Part shown: positions 25,303 to 36,508 of the stretch, in pieces
How the letters are laid out: every line of letters begins with the position of its first letter
How positions within the stretch are numbered: the stretch's first letter is position 1
The notes under the pieces: model-generated
The model's database searches: none
What the model was told of the DNA's origin: nothing
The model's input: the letters and a program-made list of their open reading frames with translations, nothing else
NCBI RefSeq assembly: GCF_000002235.5
Contig: NW_022145604.1
Coordinates: 29,237,291 to 29,301,290, forward strand
Reading direction: 5' to 3'
Length of the DNA: 64,000 nt
From: Strongylocentrotus purpuratus
Lineage: Eukaryota > Echinodermata > Echinoidea > Camarodonta > Strongylocentrotidae
Position numbers and translations under genes: made by a program

Positions 25303-26502
25303 GGGGTAATCAAGATTGTCAATTGATTTATATTTTCACCTGACTCCTTAAATGATAATCTGATAATATGTTAGTAAATATTGTCTAAGAGAAACCTAAC
25401 TTGCTCATGTCTCTTCATCATTACATGTATCATGATTAGCATCATAATTCTTAAATGGAATTCATGATCAATTATTTCATTTTTCTTCTTTACAAAATTG
25501 AATGCAGGAAGTGATCTTTACAAGAGAGATGTCATTTGTACCAGTCCTTTCCCTTCAACAGTCCTAAAACTAATTACACTTTTGTATCAAAATATGCACA
25601 AATTATACAAAATAATATGACTTTGAAACATCCAACAAATGAAACCTAGAATAGAATGATTCCAAATGCATGATCACATAGACTGATACATAGAATGATT
25701 GTTTTGTACTACCTATCCAAAAAAAAAAAAAAAAACTCAGTGAGGATAAGAAACCAGGATTTGAAACAGTCACTTCCCAATAATCCAAAATCGAATCATT
25801 TCATTGCTTTGTGATAATTTTACTAATGAATTATTACAGTTTATAGTTAATCTCTCAAACACGAGTAGCTCACATAAAATTATGCATGTTTATAATATCA
25901 AAACACGGAAAAAATGCATCAAAAGAGAATAAAATCATTTTTGCAGGAAAATGCCAATAGCAAGGAGGTTTACTATTTCTCTACTGAATGTGTACAAAAG
26001 AGAGCAAATGTTTACGCATGTATGAACCATAATCCGGAAAACCAGTTAATGGTTGCTATCACTCAAAAGAGAAATGCTGTAAGCCCCTATATTTTGTACA
26101 CTGTGACGTCTGAAAAAATAGCTTCGGAGTCGACAAGGCCTGAACTAAAGAAAACCCTGAAACTGGCATCCGTGCTTGATTCTTCACTCAAAAAATCAAA
26201 TACCTAACATTTGTGTTGAGTCTCTTTTACAGCTTAAAGAAACAAAGCAACAAGACAAAAAGTAACAAAAAGGAAACCAACACAAATTACTTAATACAAT
26301 TTTCCTGAGTTGTTATCACACACAGCCAGAATTTGGTGTCAAGGGGATTTCCTGCAACTCTTTTAGATGGGTCAAATTTCAGGAATGCTCAGAGCTCAAA
26401 GAAATCAACATCTTCCTAGGCTCTCAATAAAAAGATATTCAGGAGGGGGGTGGGGGGGGGGGGAGGAATATTGGTCAATTTTTGACAATGGTTTATGAAT
26501 CA
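25303..26502. other. Intergenic DNA between the GPCR and the DUF1295 gene
   Basis: AT-rich, no supported gene. A 97-codon open frame at 25914-26207 has no recognisable features. A G-rich tract lies at 26443-26466, just downstream of the DUF1295 stop codon. Confidence 0.45.
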
Positions 26503-29500
26503 TTACCACAGAAAAGGGATAAGCACAGCGGTCTTGCGAAGGTAGTTTTGATACGGCAGGTCGTTACCCCACTTCTTCATTCCGTATTTCTCAAGCATCG
26601 GTATCCCGCTGACCTTCGTCAATAGCAAGGTCACAAAGATGGGTGAGACGGCGGTGAGATGCTGCCAGCCGGTTAGGGAGGTGGAAGCGGAGATGTAGAG
26701 GCCCAGCCAGCACAGGATCTCACCGAAGTAGTTGGGATGGCGACTAATGCTCCACAGACCGGTGTTGATGAATTTACCCTGATAAGTGATGGAAGAGAGA
26801 GATGAGCATAAATAGTCAATTTTGACTGCATTACCTTAAAATCCAATCAAACGACAACGATGAGTATGTGATCAGCTTTTTACAGAGAAATCTGTGTGTA
26901 GTTAAGTTTTAATAATAGTGCATAGTTCAGGGGAGTGTTTCACAAAGATCCTGAGTTGAAAATATCTCTAAGTTGGACCTAACAATTATGGAAATCCGTT
27001 GGCATCTATGAAAATATTTTGTAAAAGTTATTTTAAAAGGCATAAAATGTTGATTTGAATCATTCATATTTTCTATTATCAAGGAGATTTCATGTTCTTG
27101 ATGCGGAATTTATATTGAATTTTCGCTTTTTAATATCTTATATTTTAAGACTACAAATGGCTCAGCATAAATTTCAAGTCCATCTTAGAGTTAAGTTCGA
27201 CTTAGGATCTTTGTGAAAGACCCCCCTGATCTGATAATACTAAGGTGCCAGGAGTGTCACGTCTGACTAGCATGAGCCCTATACAAGAACCCACTACTAC
27301 TATAATTGTTAAACCAAAATGTACATCTGTTTGATTTGTTGTAGCTTCTCCTATGTATTCTTACTATACTAGAGTAGAGGTGTGGTGGTCTGGTGGAAAA
27401 GTCTCTGGGCTGTGAACCACAAGGTACAGGGGTAGAATCTCTGCCACATCACCAATATCCTTTGGCAAGACATTAATCTACATCGGCCACACTCAAACCA
27501 GGTATCATACACTGTATGTAGGTAGTGGGTACCTGGTAGGATTTATTCCTTGGATGCACATAACGCTATCGTTGCTGGAACTTTAGCCAAGGCAGTGATA
27601 ATCAAAGTCCTTTGAAAGTGGCAAAAAACAATAAACAAACAAAATCCCAAGTGATGTTTGATGCAAGCAGGCCCAAATTCAGCCAACGTATTTGACAGAA
27701 ACATCAAACATTAAAGGCATCGTCTAACAATGTTAAATTTGAGATGCTTGGTCCTACGTGTTAATATCAGTGTCTGTGATATGGTGTAATATTGATGACC
27801 TAAACAAATTGCACTACCAAATTATCATGAAGTGCCTCAAAAAAGTAAAAATCTTTGAGTGACTGGTTTTACCATACTCATTTTCCCCAATAGACTGTAG
27901 TGTTATAAAAACCCTTAGGAAAACAAATTCTGAAATTTCTAATTCCAATCATAGATACCTTGATGATCAGACAGGCGATTGGCTTGTTAAAGTCATGGGA
28001 TACATGTATGACCTAAAGGTTTATCATTATGATTGCAGCATGATCTAAATCCAGGGTTTTTTTTTTAGAATCTGAGGCAAAGTCACCCAATCCCTTTAAT
28101 AAATTACTTACAGCATTTTCAGGGTTGGCTCTGAAGATGGATTTCTGCCTATCAGCCATGACTTCCATCAGGAACCCAACTGCCCAGATACCCCATCCGA
28201 TGTAATCACGAGCACACAGTGGGCTATCCCTCTTGACACCATTCAATGCAATGGTGGGGCAGAGAGTGAGAAATACCCAAACGGCTTTGGAAGAAAAAAG
28301 AAAAATGACATGAAACATTCAGGCTGAAAAATTATAATAATTTTGTTACTACAAACAGAGACCATTATCAATTTTTTCCTTCACTAAATCAATAAACAAA
28401 GTTTATGAAATTGTGAAGTTATTTTGCCATTTTAATTTGTGACTCTATTATGCCGAGTTAAAGATGCTGAAGTTTGGTGTTCAATAATCAATACAGGCCT
28501 AAAGCTCCATCGTTGTAAACATTTTGAATCTGGATGGAGGCAAAAACATGTGTATCAGTACACTAAAGACTACTACAGACAGTGGTTTTAAAAAAAAAAA
28601 AGTTATTAAATACAAATACTCTTTTTCTCCTCATTAACTCATAGCCTGCCATAAGGCTGCATGCACGCTACCATCATAGTGCTTTGTATACATGCGAGAG
28701 AGCCACTGCTTCAGTGCCTTGTGCATGCTTGCACGCATTCGTAATACCAGTTATTGTTCATGCTCATTGGACTGTACTGTGTGTTTTGCACGCGCTATTC
28801 ATAGAACCATCGCGTTAAAGTACAAGTCCACTCCAAAAACAACTTACTTACCAATCAAAAAAAGTTTGAGCAAAATCGGATAACTGATAAGAAAGTTATG
28901 AATTTTTGAAGATTTAATCAGATTATCTCAAAATAAACTTGGCACGGAGGGATTTGGGGCTTGGCACAATGGGGATTATCCCTGTGGCATGATAAGAGTT
29001 AAACAAATTAAATTTATAATTTGTTTCCCCAAATTGTCTTTTGGAGGGTAGAATGTAATTTGGATTTCCTTTTTTAATATTGACTTTTTTTTTTTGGGGG
29101 GGGGGGGTACTACTAACCTTGCACTGTCCAGAAAACAAAGAATAGAGAAGGTTGATTTTTTGCTTTGTTGAACCTTCGATCAAAGCCATCAGAGAGAATT
29201 CTTGAGAAAAGATATAAACCTAATCTGTAGAAAGAAAAGCATGGAGAAGAAATATAACATTGGTAATAATAATGTTAAAGTTGTATAGCACATAATAATT
29301 ACAATTTCATTCTCTTTTTACATTATAAACATGGATAATACAACATAATACAGAGAAACATTACTGCAAAAAGAGATTGGTCTTGAGGAACTTCCTTAAA
29401 AGAATTTAGAGAAGATATAGGCCTATTCCTCAAATTATGGTGATGCATTCCTTTTGTGTGACATCATTGTCTGTGTAAGCCCCTCACAATATGCAAGTCA

Positions 29501-31818
29501 GAAATCAAGAAATAAGAATAAGGGGTTCTTATATAGCGCTAATATTTGTTAGGCTTGAAACACCTGGCGCTCTACAATCATTACCCCTGCTTTCGCATGG
29601 CGCTCTAGCATTTCAAGGAATAAATTCCTGCCAGGTACCCATTTACCTCATGTGGGTAGAGTGTGACCTAGCCCAGTATCAATTTCTTTAGGAAGATCTT
29701 GGAAAAAGCTTTCAGTTTCAGAAAAACCTTTGCTATCAACATAATCAAGATATTATGAAAGTACATTGTTGATCGTTCTATATTTCATCTACCACAATCA
29801 GCTATGTGTTGCAAATATCAGGAAGCTTTCTAGAAATGATAAGCTTATTATTGAGCATTTATAGCTCAACTATACGATTCATACATACACTGTACATGTA
29901 TGCTTTTATCCAATAATCTAAATATAATGAGCGTTAAATTATTTTTTCCCCCTCAACCACGCCCCCTTAAGTAAAAAAAAAGAGGATTCTGGGGGGAAAA
30001 TGGCATCTAGCAACATTCCCCCCCTTTCGAGTAAGAAAATTGGGAAAAATCAGGATAAAAATATCAGGTTAAAAATTTTTTTAAATCTGGAAAAAATCTG
30101 GAATTTTTTTTGGTTTAAATTGGGAAACCGATTTCAATCAGGTTTTTATGAATGAATGAGGTACAATTTTACACATAGACCTACCTGGTAGCCCAAACAG
30201 AAACTAGTGCAGTCTGAATACGCTGCCTCAGAAAGAATGTACCTCCCCATCTCAGAGTCTGTACTGCCAATAATAGAAATGTTCCACTTCCTGAGTAAAG
30301 AAATTGAATTAAGAAATCAAATAATGAATGACTTCTTGGCTCTTGCAAACACAACCTAGTGTATTTCTATTCAATTTAAATTAAATTTTTATTGTCCAAT
30401 GGAAATTGCTTCGCTCACATTACATACAACTTTACATAACTACATAGTCAAAGATACATGGCATAGACAGATTAATGACGTGACAGAACAGAAATGCATT
30501 CAATATTTTTTTTTAACTTGCAGTCTTTTTTCTTTGTAATATGAATTCCATTTGTTTTCATCTTTAAAATGGTTACATTAATTTGTCTTGTAATCAAACA
30601 GTTTGACCAACAATGTCTGTCATTATCATTTATTTAAGTCAGCATTCTCCCTCTTACAAATTTACAAGTAACATAGGGATTGCTGACTTTTACCCCTTGA
30701 TGACATTCTCCCCATTTCTTCCTGTTCTGCACATTATTTCCTCCTCATCATTCAGAGCAACCTTATTTACAGTCGGCTTTTTTTTAGTCTTTACCATATC
30801 CTTCCACAACATCTTTGGCCTTTTTCTTCTACTCAATATTGATTTACTGGTCGAGGTTCATTATTTGCTGGTCTTTTGGAATCACCAGATTTCAGAGGAT
30901 TCAAGCTTTTTCCAACAAAAAACTTCTCCATATATCGGTCCTTGCACGATCGCCTCTAGCTCCAGCAGATATGGGGCGTCAGCGTGCACACCGGTACTAC
31001 CGGCGCAGTTTAGCCACTGTTGACAGCCGCACTGCTGCTGCACTGCGAGCTTCCGTTGTTTGTATTGGTAATATGGAGATGGGAGAATAACGCCATGTTT
31101 CCAGCGAATAAGCGTACATTTATTTACCAGATGGCGGCCTCGAGATACTGTAAAATTCGAGCGAGAAATTCTGCATGCTATTCTAGCTTCCATAGTTCCA
31201 TTTCATTGGTTTAAGGTTTGAAAGTTTAAACTCAATATTGTGTGAAAGTTATATTGTAGGATAATTGTAATTGCAATAAGTTGTATTTTGAGCCCTAGCT
31301 GGATGTAGACTATTTTTACCTGCACACTGAGCACTTTTTACTACTCAATTCTAAAACAGTTTAGGACCATTTAGTCTAGGTGATTGAGAAATCAATTGGT
31401 GGTCGACTTGTTTCTTTTTTTCTCCAAAAAACTGTTTCAACTTTCACTTTAGTTTAATTTCACATCCACAGACTGTTGGGAAAATCACTAAAACATGAAC
31501 CACAATGACTGTCAACTAACTATTGAATTGTGCCCTAAAACGTAAACGTGTTGAGTTTAAAATAAAATAAAACTTTAATTTAAGTTTACGCCACGCCCGC
31601 GAAGCTCTCCATTTACCCTGGAGCTGGTCCTGCGCCCCGGCAAGCTGGGCGCGTAGCCCCGTCGCTTTACGATGGTTTATGATATTGATATAGCTACCTG
31701 CTAAATCGTAAAACTTTTCCGTCTTGAGAAGAGTTGCGACCAGAAACAAGGACCATTGAATGCCCAGATCCCAGGCGGCACTCTTGACGAGTAATGAGCT
31801 CATAGCTGAATTCCCCAT
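26503..31818 (-). CDS. DUF1295-family integral membrane protein (steroid reductase/ICMT-like), 5 exons
   Basis: A complete gene encoding 260 residues. Exons on the minus strand: 31698-31818, 30185-30290, 29118-29224, 28112-28284, 26503-26778. All joins keep phase and use GT/AG. The protein is hydrophobic with several membrane helices. It shows the family landmarks SRILSDGFDRRF (residues 83-94), FVFWTVQAVWVFLTL (105-119), GWGIWAVGFLMEVMADRQK (141-159) and the C-terminal GLWSISRHPNYFGE (from residue 176), the conserved lipid/cofactor-site motif of this fold. DUF1295 proteins are related to 3-oxo-5-alpha-steroid 4-dehydrogenases and isoprenylcysteine methyltransferases; their substrate is mostly unknown, so I give no reaction. 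I chose the first ATG of the exon; an in-frame ATG five codons on is possible. A MITE sits 12 bp from the exon 4 boundary, and a SINE and more elements lie in the introns. Confidence 0.92.
26930..27227. mobile_element. MITE, family 'CACAAAGATCCT', copy 1
   Basis: The left end GGGGAGTGTTTCACAAAGATCC is mirrored on the right by GGATCTTTGTGAAAGACCCCCC, with inner pairs such as CTAAGTTGGAC/TTCGACTTAGG. It is about 298 bp in the last intron of the DUF1295 gene. The related copy is at 36139-36448, and shared termini occur at 43884-44558. Confidence 0.8.
27371..27620 (+). mobile_element. tRNA-headed SINE copy
   Basis: The tRNA-like head GAGGTGTGGTGGTCTGGTGG is followed by the shared body (ATATCCTTTGGCAAGACATT, GGTACCTGGTAGGATTTATT). 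It lies in the last DUF1295 intron, antisense to the gene. Confidence 0.8.
27711..28099 (-). mobile_element. TTAA-flanked MITE, 389 bp, copy next to a splice donor
   Basis: It runs from TTAAAGGCATCGTCTAACAA to CCAATCCCTTTAA and matches 38271-38663 in reverse over its length. Shared segments include CTCATTTTCCCCAATAGACTG and CAGACAGGCGATTGGCTTGT. Its right edge is only 6 bp from the donor hexamer (28106-28111) of DUF1295 exon 4. Confidence 0.85.
29514..29690 (-). mobile_element. tRNA-headed SINE, truncated copy
   Basis: Minus-strand SINE tail and mid-body (TTATATAGCGCTAAT, GGCGCTCTAGCATTTCAAGG, CCTGCCAGGTACCCATTTACC); the head is missing. It lies in a DUF1295 intron. Confidence 0.8.
30372..30605 (-). 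mobile_element. Probable LINE 3' end
   Basis: A run of AATTTAAATTAAATTTTTATT followed by GTCCAATGGAAATTGC parallels 41212-41460 (AATTTTATTTCGTCCAATCA, GGAAATTC). It looks like a minus-strand LINE 3' UTR with its A/T tail to the left. No coding part is present. It lies in DUF1295 intron 1. Confidence 0.4.
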
Positions 31819-32615
31819 CTTTACTTCAGTCCAGGGAAATGTCACCAACAAAATTTGTCAGTCTTCTCACACCGATTACGCGATTTGTTGTCGTTTGCAC
31901 TTGTGCGGTAACAGTACCCATAGCGTATGGAGAGAGATAGTTTTGACACGCACAGTATTTTATATGTACCGAGCTAGTTTCCTAGTCTGCGCTTGTCACA
32001 ACTATAATTTTCAATGCGCTATGATATTACCTAGCCGAGATTGTTTTAGGAAATAAATCAAAGCTATGTTTTTTAAACATTATTTCTTCTTTTCTTTTGT
32101 TGTTTCGGTTTGTTTTGATAAATAGCATATGATGGTGATTTACTTCATTTTAATAATATATTTTGTATACCTGCAGTATCAAGGAAAGGGATAGATGAGA
32201 GAAAAACTGACATGAAAAGTTATCTAATTATTTTGCAATAGTGTCTTCTCTCAGAAAATAAGATGGGAAACCACTTTTCTTTGTGTTTGCACAGTGAAAA
32301 ATATCAACCAGTTAAGCTTGAACATTATTGCACTATCATCACCTTTAAAAAAATTCTTTCTTCTCACTTACTATGTTTTCATTCTTTCTATCATTCTTTC
32401 TCTCCCCCCCCCCCCAACAAAAAACAAAAAACAAAAACAAAAAACAAAAAACAAAAACAAAAACAAAAACAAAAAAAATGAGGTGATAGGGCCCTATCTA
32501 TGCTACCCCTACGGATATCTACCCTTCATATCCATCATCCTCTAGTCTCCTCCTTAGCAATATATCCCTCATCCACCCCCTCCCTATTGCCCTCTTACTC
32601 TCTCTCTTATATATA
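31819..32615. other. Upstream region of the DUF1295 gene
   Basis: It probably includes the promoter and 5' UTR of the minus-strand DUF1295 gene (31819 to about 32050, moderately GC-rich). No TATA box or initiator could be fixed. Further right are a C run and an (ACAAAA)n tract at about 32405-32478. Confidence 0.4.
32405..32478. repeat. C tract plus (ACAAAA)n simple repeat
   Basis: A run of C is followed by alternating ACAAAA and ACAAAAA units. Simple sequence. Confidence 0.9.
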
Positions 32616-33554
32616 CACTGTTGGTCATAATGGTGGAATAAATATTTTTACCCCAGTTTAGGGAAGGATTTAAAAAAATTATTTATTTCTAATAGATCTA
32701 GATAATGGCATGCATTCTCAGATTTTATTGAATATTAATTTGCGAGTGTTTATTTTGCGTGACTGCTAAATCATATGTGTGCTACTATGCTAATCAGCTA
32801 GGGAACCTACGTCCTTAAATCATAATTGACAATAATGAGGATTAATGCCTCGATCACAAAAGGGCACTAATATAGCTGATCGACACGATTTTTATCCTGG
32901 GGCCTCACAGTAACGAGGCCATTGCTTAGCCCCTGAATCATGGCTGTACGCAGTGTTTGCTAGGGTACGCGGCCCCTTCCACAAATCCCCCAAAACGAAG
33001 AAAATGCAATAAATTGTCAAAAATTCATTGCATTTTCCCCCGGCCCCCAACAGGAAAAATTTCTCTGTAGGGCCATGCATTATGGTTCAAGGCATGGCCA
33101 CACAGAGGAATTTTTTTCTGTTGGGGGCCGGGGGAAAATGCAATGAATTTTTGACAATTTATTGCATTTTCTTCGTTTTGGGGGATTTGTGGAAGGGGCC
33201 GCGTACCCTAGCAAACACTGCGTACAGTCATGATTCAGGGGCTAAGCAATGGCCTCGTTACTGTGAGGCCCCAGGATAAAAATCGTGTCGATCAGCTATA
33301 TATTAGTGCCCTTTTGTGAGGCATTAATCCTCATTACTGTCAATTATGACTTAAGGACGTAGGTCCCTTAGCTGATTAGCATAGTGGCACACATATGATT
33401 AAGCAGTCACGCAAAACAAACACTCGCAAATTAATATTCAATAAAAATCTGAGAATGCATGCCATTATCTAGATCTATTAGAAATAAATAATTTTTTAAA
33501 ATCCTTCCCTAGGCTGGGGTAAAAATAAATATTCCACCATTATGACCAACAGTG
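32616..33554. mobile_element. Foldback element: 939-bp palindrome with 463-bp arms
   Basis: The left arm 32616-33078 and right arm 33092-33554 are inverted copies of equal length around a 13-nt spacer. The ends are CACTGTTGGTCATAATGG and CCATTATGACCAACAGTG, and each is bordered by TA, a possible target duplication. Arm similarity is high; only scattered differences were seen by eye. The same 60-residue open frame appears once in each arm, a consequence of the palindrome and not evidence of a gene. A one-armed relative is at 57215-57630. Confidence 0.9.
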
Positions 33555-35008
33555 TACTAATCAAATTTCTCCATCTCCACTTTCCTTCAATTTTCTGTCT
33601 CAATTTCTATGGTTTCTCCGAGTCTCTCCCTTTCTCATTAACATGTAAGCCTACTTTCTCTTTGCTGCTCCCTTTAAAAGTCTCTCGGCACTTTCCTCCC
33701 CCTTCCCTTTCCTTCTCACTTTCTCTTTAACATCTAAGCCTACTTTTTCTTTTCTGCTCCCTTTAAAACTCTCTTGGCCTTTTTTTCCCCCTTCTCCCAT
33801 TCCTTTTTTTCCCTTCCCCCTCTCTCCCCCTCTCTCCCCCTCTCTCTCCATTCCCTTCTTTTACTCTCCACCATTCTACCACTCTCTCCATCGATCCATA
33901 CTGGGATCTATGACATACATAACAAGCCAAAATGATAATGCTGAAAAATAGTTTGTTTTATTACATAGGCTGCACAAGAATACAGTCACAGCAATTTCAA
34001 GAGATAGGCATTTTTGCAAACATTGAACTATCTGAAGCCTTGAATAAGAAAAGATATGCCACTGACTAAATATTAATGGATAACATAAAATGATGGGGAC
34101 TTTAATGTCCTGCTTTTTCAAAGGGACATTAACACCAGGAAAAGAAAGATTGACAAGAGAATTTTCTAGGTCGGATGATGTATTTGTAAATTGAAAAAAA
34201 GACAAGCAAACAAACATACAAACACAAGCACCTCTGCTTTTAAAGCAATCAGACAATTAAGCTTCTAAATAAAACAAACAAATAGATAAAACAATCATAC
34301 TTTCTTCATAGTCAATAAACTATAGGACACATATAGGTAATCTCCATGCCAAGTAATATACATCATAGGCATAATATTGCTACATTAATTTTTAACATGA
34401 ATTCACTTCATCAGTAACAAGAAAACTTTGAATGTTATAACCTGCAAAAAGTTTAATGATTTCAAGGCAATGCTTATTTACCATAGCAAAATCTATGCTG
34501 GGCATTATGAATATAAATTCATATAAGTGCAACTAAAAGACTAATATGCGGCTAAAATATATCTCAAACTACCTACATCTCAGGTAGAATCTGAACTTGG
34601 AGTATTACCATTATATGAATTCATATAAGTTAACTGAATTATTCATGCCCCTTGTAAAGTTGATGTTTTTTTTTAGGTTTATCGTAACTCAAGAATGAAA
34701 GGTGGACTGGTTGAGTTTGGGCCTTTGTTGAATGCTTTTAAATGTAAGCGTTAATATATCACATTCGAAAGAAACATAAATTTGGACAAATCAATTTCTT
34801 ACCTACTTAAAAAATTACAATGGTAGGATTCCCCTTTAACAGGTTTTCCTTTCTACACTGTATTAACCTATATGCTTATCTGGAAAGCCTATATCTAGCT
34901 ACATGTAGAATAAAGTAATATATATATTTAGTATTGCAGTAAAACATCTATTGTGTAATGTGTACCTATCCAATACTTTGGAGGGCATAACAAAAAAGAA
35001 GTATACCA

Positions 35009-35044
<36 letters not shown>

Positions 35045-35206
35045 CATGGTATACTGATTAACATGATGATCTAGCACTTACTTAGTTATGACCTCTGCAC
35101 ACTTTTTATAGTCAAACTTCTGATTTTACTCTAAAAAGGCCAATTTCACTGTTACATGATCGCATCATCAAATTTTAAAAATAGTCTCACAGGAACAATA
35201 CATGCT
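33555..35206. other. Intergenic DNA between the DUF1295 and P450 genes
   Basis: No gene is supported. It holds CT-rich sequence with a duplicated unit of about 90 bp around TAAGCCTACTTT..CTGCTCCCTTTAAAA (33645 and 33735), and a (TA)n tract at about 35012-35039. Confidence 0.45.
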
Positions 35207-35744
35207 TTAAAGGTACTATGTCCCATTTGCAGGCCCAAAAAATGAAAACGTTAAATTCCAATGGCATTTGAAAGATAATACTAATTTAGAACTTCACTAA
35301 AAAAAGAGGGCTTGAAAATGTCTTTAAGTGGGAAAATAACGACTATTAGTTGTCAAATCCACTTAGGAGCTATAGAGCCAATAAGTAATAGTCTTGATTT
35401 TCACACCATTGTACCGAATGGTCGTACGTTTTATGCTGCACAAAGATTCAATCAGTTTAATTTTGGCCATTACAAAAAGTGGGTTATTGATGTAGACAAA
35501 TGCTCATGTACCCTTTACAGCTCATTTTATATATGTTATTACCAAAGAAGAAAAAAGCCAGTCAGTCGCTCAATAGTGTCAGACAGTGAAGTCTAGCAAG
35601 TAAACAGGTTTCCTTGCATATTTTGAATATTAGGACACTGCTAACGGTTAAATTTCACAGATAGGACATACATGATATATTCATAATTCCTGCAAAGTTC
35701 TACAGAATTTGAGGTTGGCTGCAAAAGAGACATAGTATCTTTAA
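35207..35744. mobile_element. TTAA-flanked MITE, 538 bp
   Basis: It begins TTAAAGGTACTATGTCCC and ends GACATAGTATCTTTAA, giving inverted ends bordered by TTAA. The 94-codon open frame inside is not recognisable. It is the only copy of this family seen in the window. Confidence 0.75.
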
Positions 35745-36001
35745 ATGGAAGGAAATATTGCTAAATTCCACTACAACCCCCCCCCCCCACCCCCCCCCAA
35801 AAAAAAAGGTAAAATGGATCTAATTTCAAATGACATCAATGGAAAGAATTGACATCAACCGTTAAAGCTATCAACTAATAGTTAAAGCTATCAAAATCCT
35901 GTAATGTGATATTTTGTATTTTTAATTTTTTTAATGTCATCATAGGCTTTTAAAATGAATTCTTTAATGTCATCATGGCAAGTTTTGGGGCCCCATATCT
36001 C

Positions 36002-36007
36002 TTTATT
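36002..36007 (-). promoter_or_regulatory. Candidate poly(A) signal of the P450 gene
   Basis: TTTATT on the plus strand (AATAAA on the gene strand), about 500 bp after the P450 stop codon, with a MITE in between. Weak positional evidence only. Confidence 0.25.
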
Positions 36008-36138
36008 GTGTGTCTCTCAGAAACTAGATACCGGTGTAACAGAATCAAGAGGGTGATTTCCTCTATTCTCACATTGAATGATAACCATTTTGCTACTAAG
36101 GCATAAACTATGTTGTCCTTCTCAACCATATAGAACAC

Positions 36139-36448
36139 GGGGGGTGCTTCACAAAGATCCTAAGTCGAACTTAACTTTAAGTTGGACTAAAAAATTATGG
36201 AGAGCTATTTGTAGCCTTAAAATAAAATATATTCAAAAGCAAAAATTCTAGTGTTTTAGACTTTTTATAAATTCCACATCAAGAACATGAAATCTCCTTG
36301 ACAATTGAAAATATGAATGATTTGAATCAACATTTTATGCCTTTTAACATGACTTTTACAAAATATTTTCATATGGCTAATGGCCCTCCATAATTTTCAA
36401 GTCCAACTTAGAGATAACTTCAACTTAGGATCTTTGTGAAACACCCCC
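36139..36448. mobile_element. MITE, family 'CACAAAGATCCT', copy 2
   Basis: GGTGCTTCACAAAGATCCTAAG at the left and CTTAGGATCTTTGTGAAACACC at the right. Internal sequence (AACATTTTATGCCTTTTA, CATGAAATCTCCTTGA) matches copy 1 at 26930-27227 in reverse. It lies about 60 bp past the P450 stop codon. Confidence 0.8.
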
Positions 36449-36508
36449 AGATTACTTCAACCTAAAGAGGAAAGTTAGATAAGGTCAAATCGTGCCAACC
36501 ACAGGATT

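Noticed and set aside
32892-33279. Same short protein on both strands
   Set aside because: The two open frames are mirror images caused by the palindrome; the one-armed relative does not preserve the frame in a way that suggests a gene.
35312-35596. 94-codon open frame inside a MITE
   Set aside because: Lies wholly within the TTAA-flanked element, has no motif, and no second copy in the window supports a conserved product.
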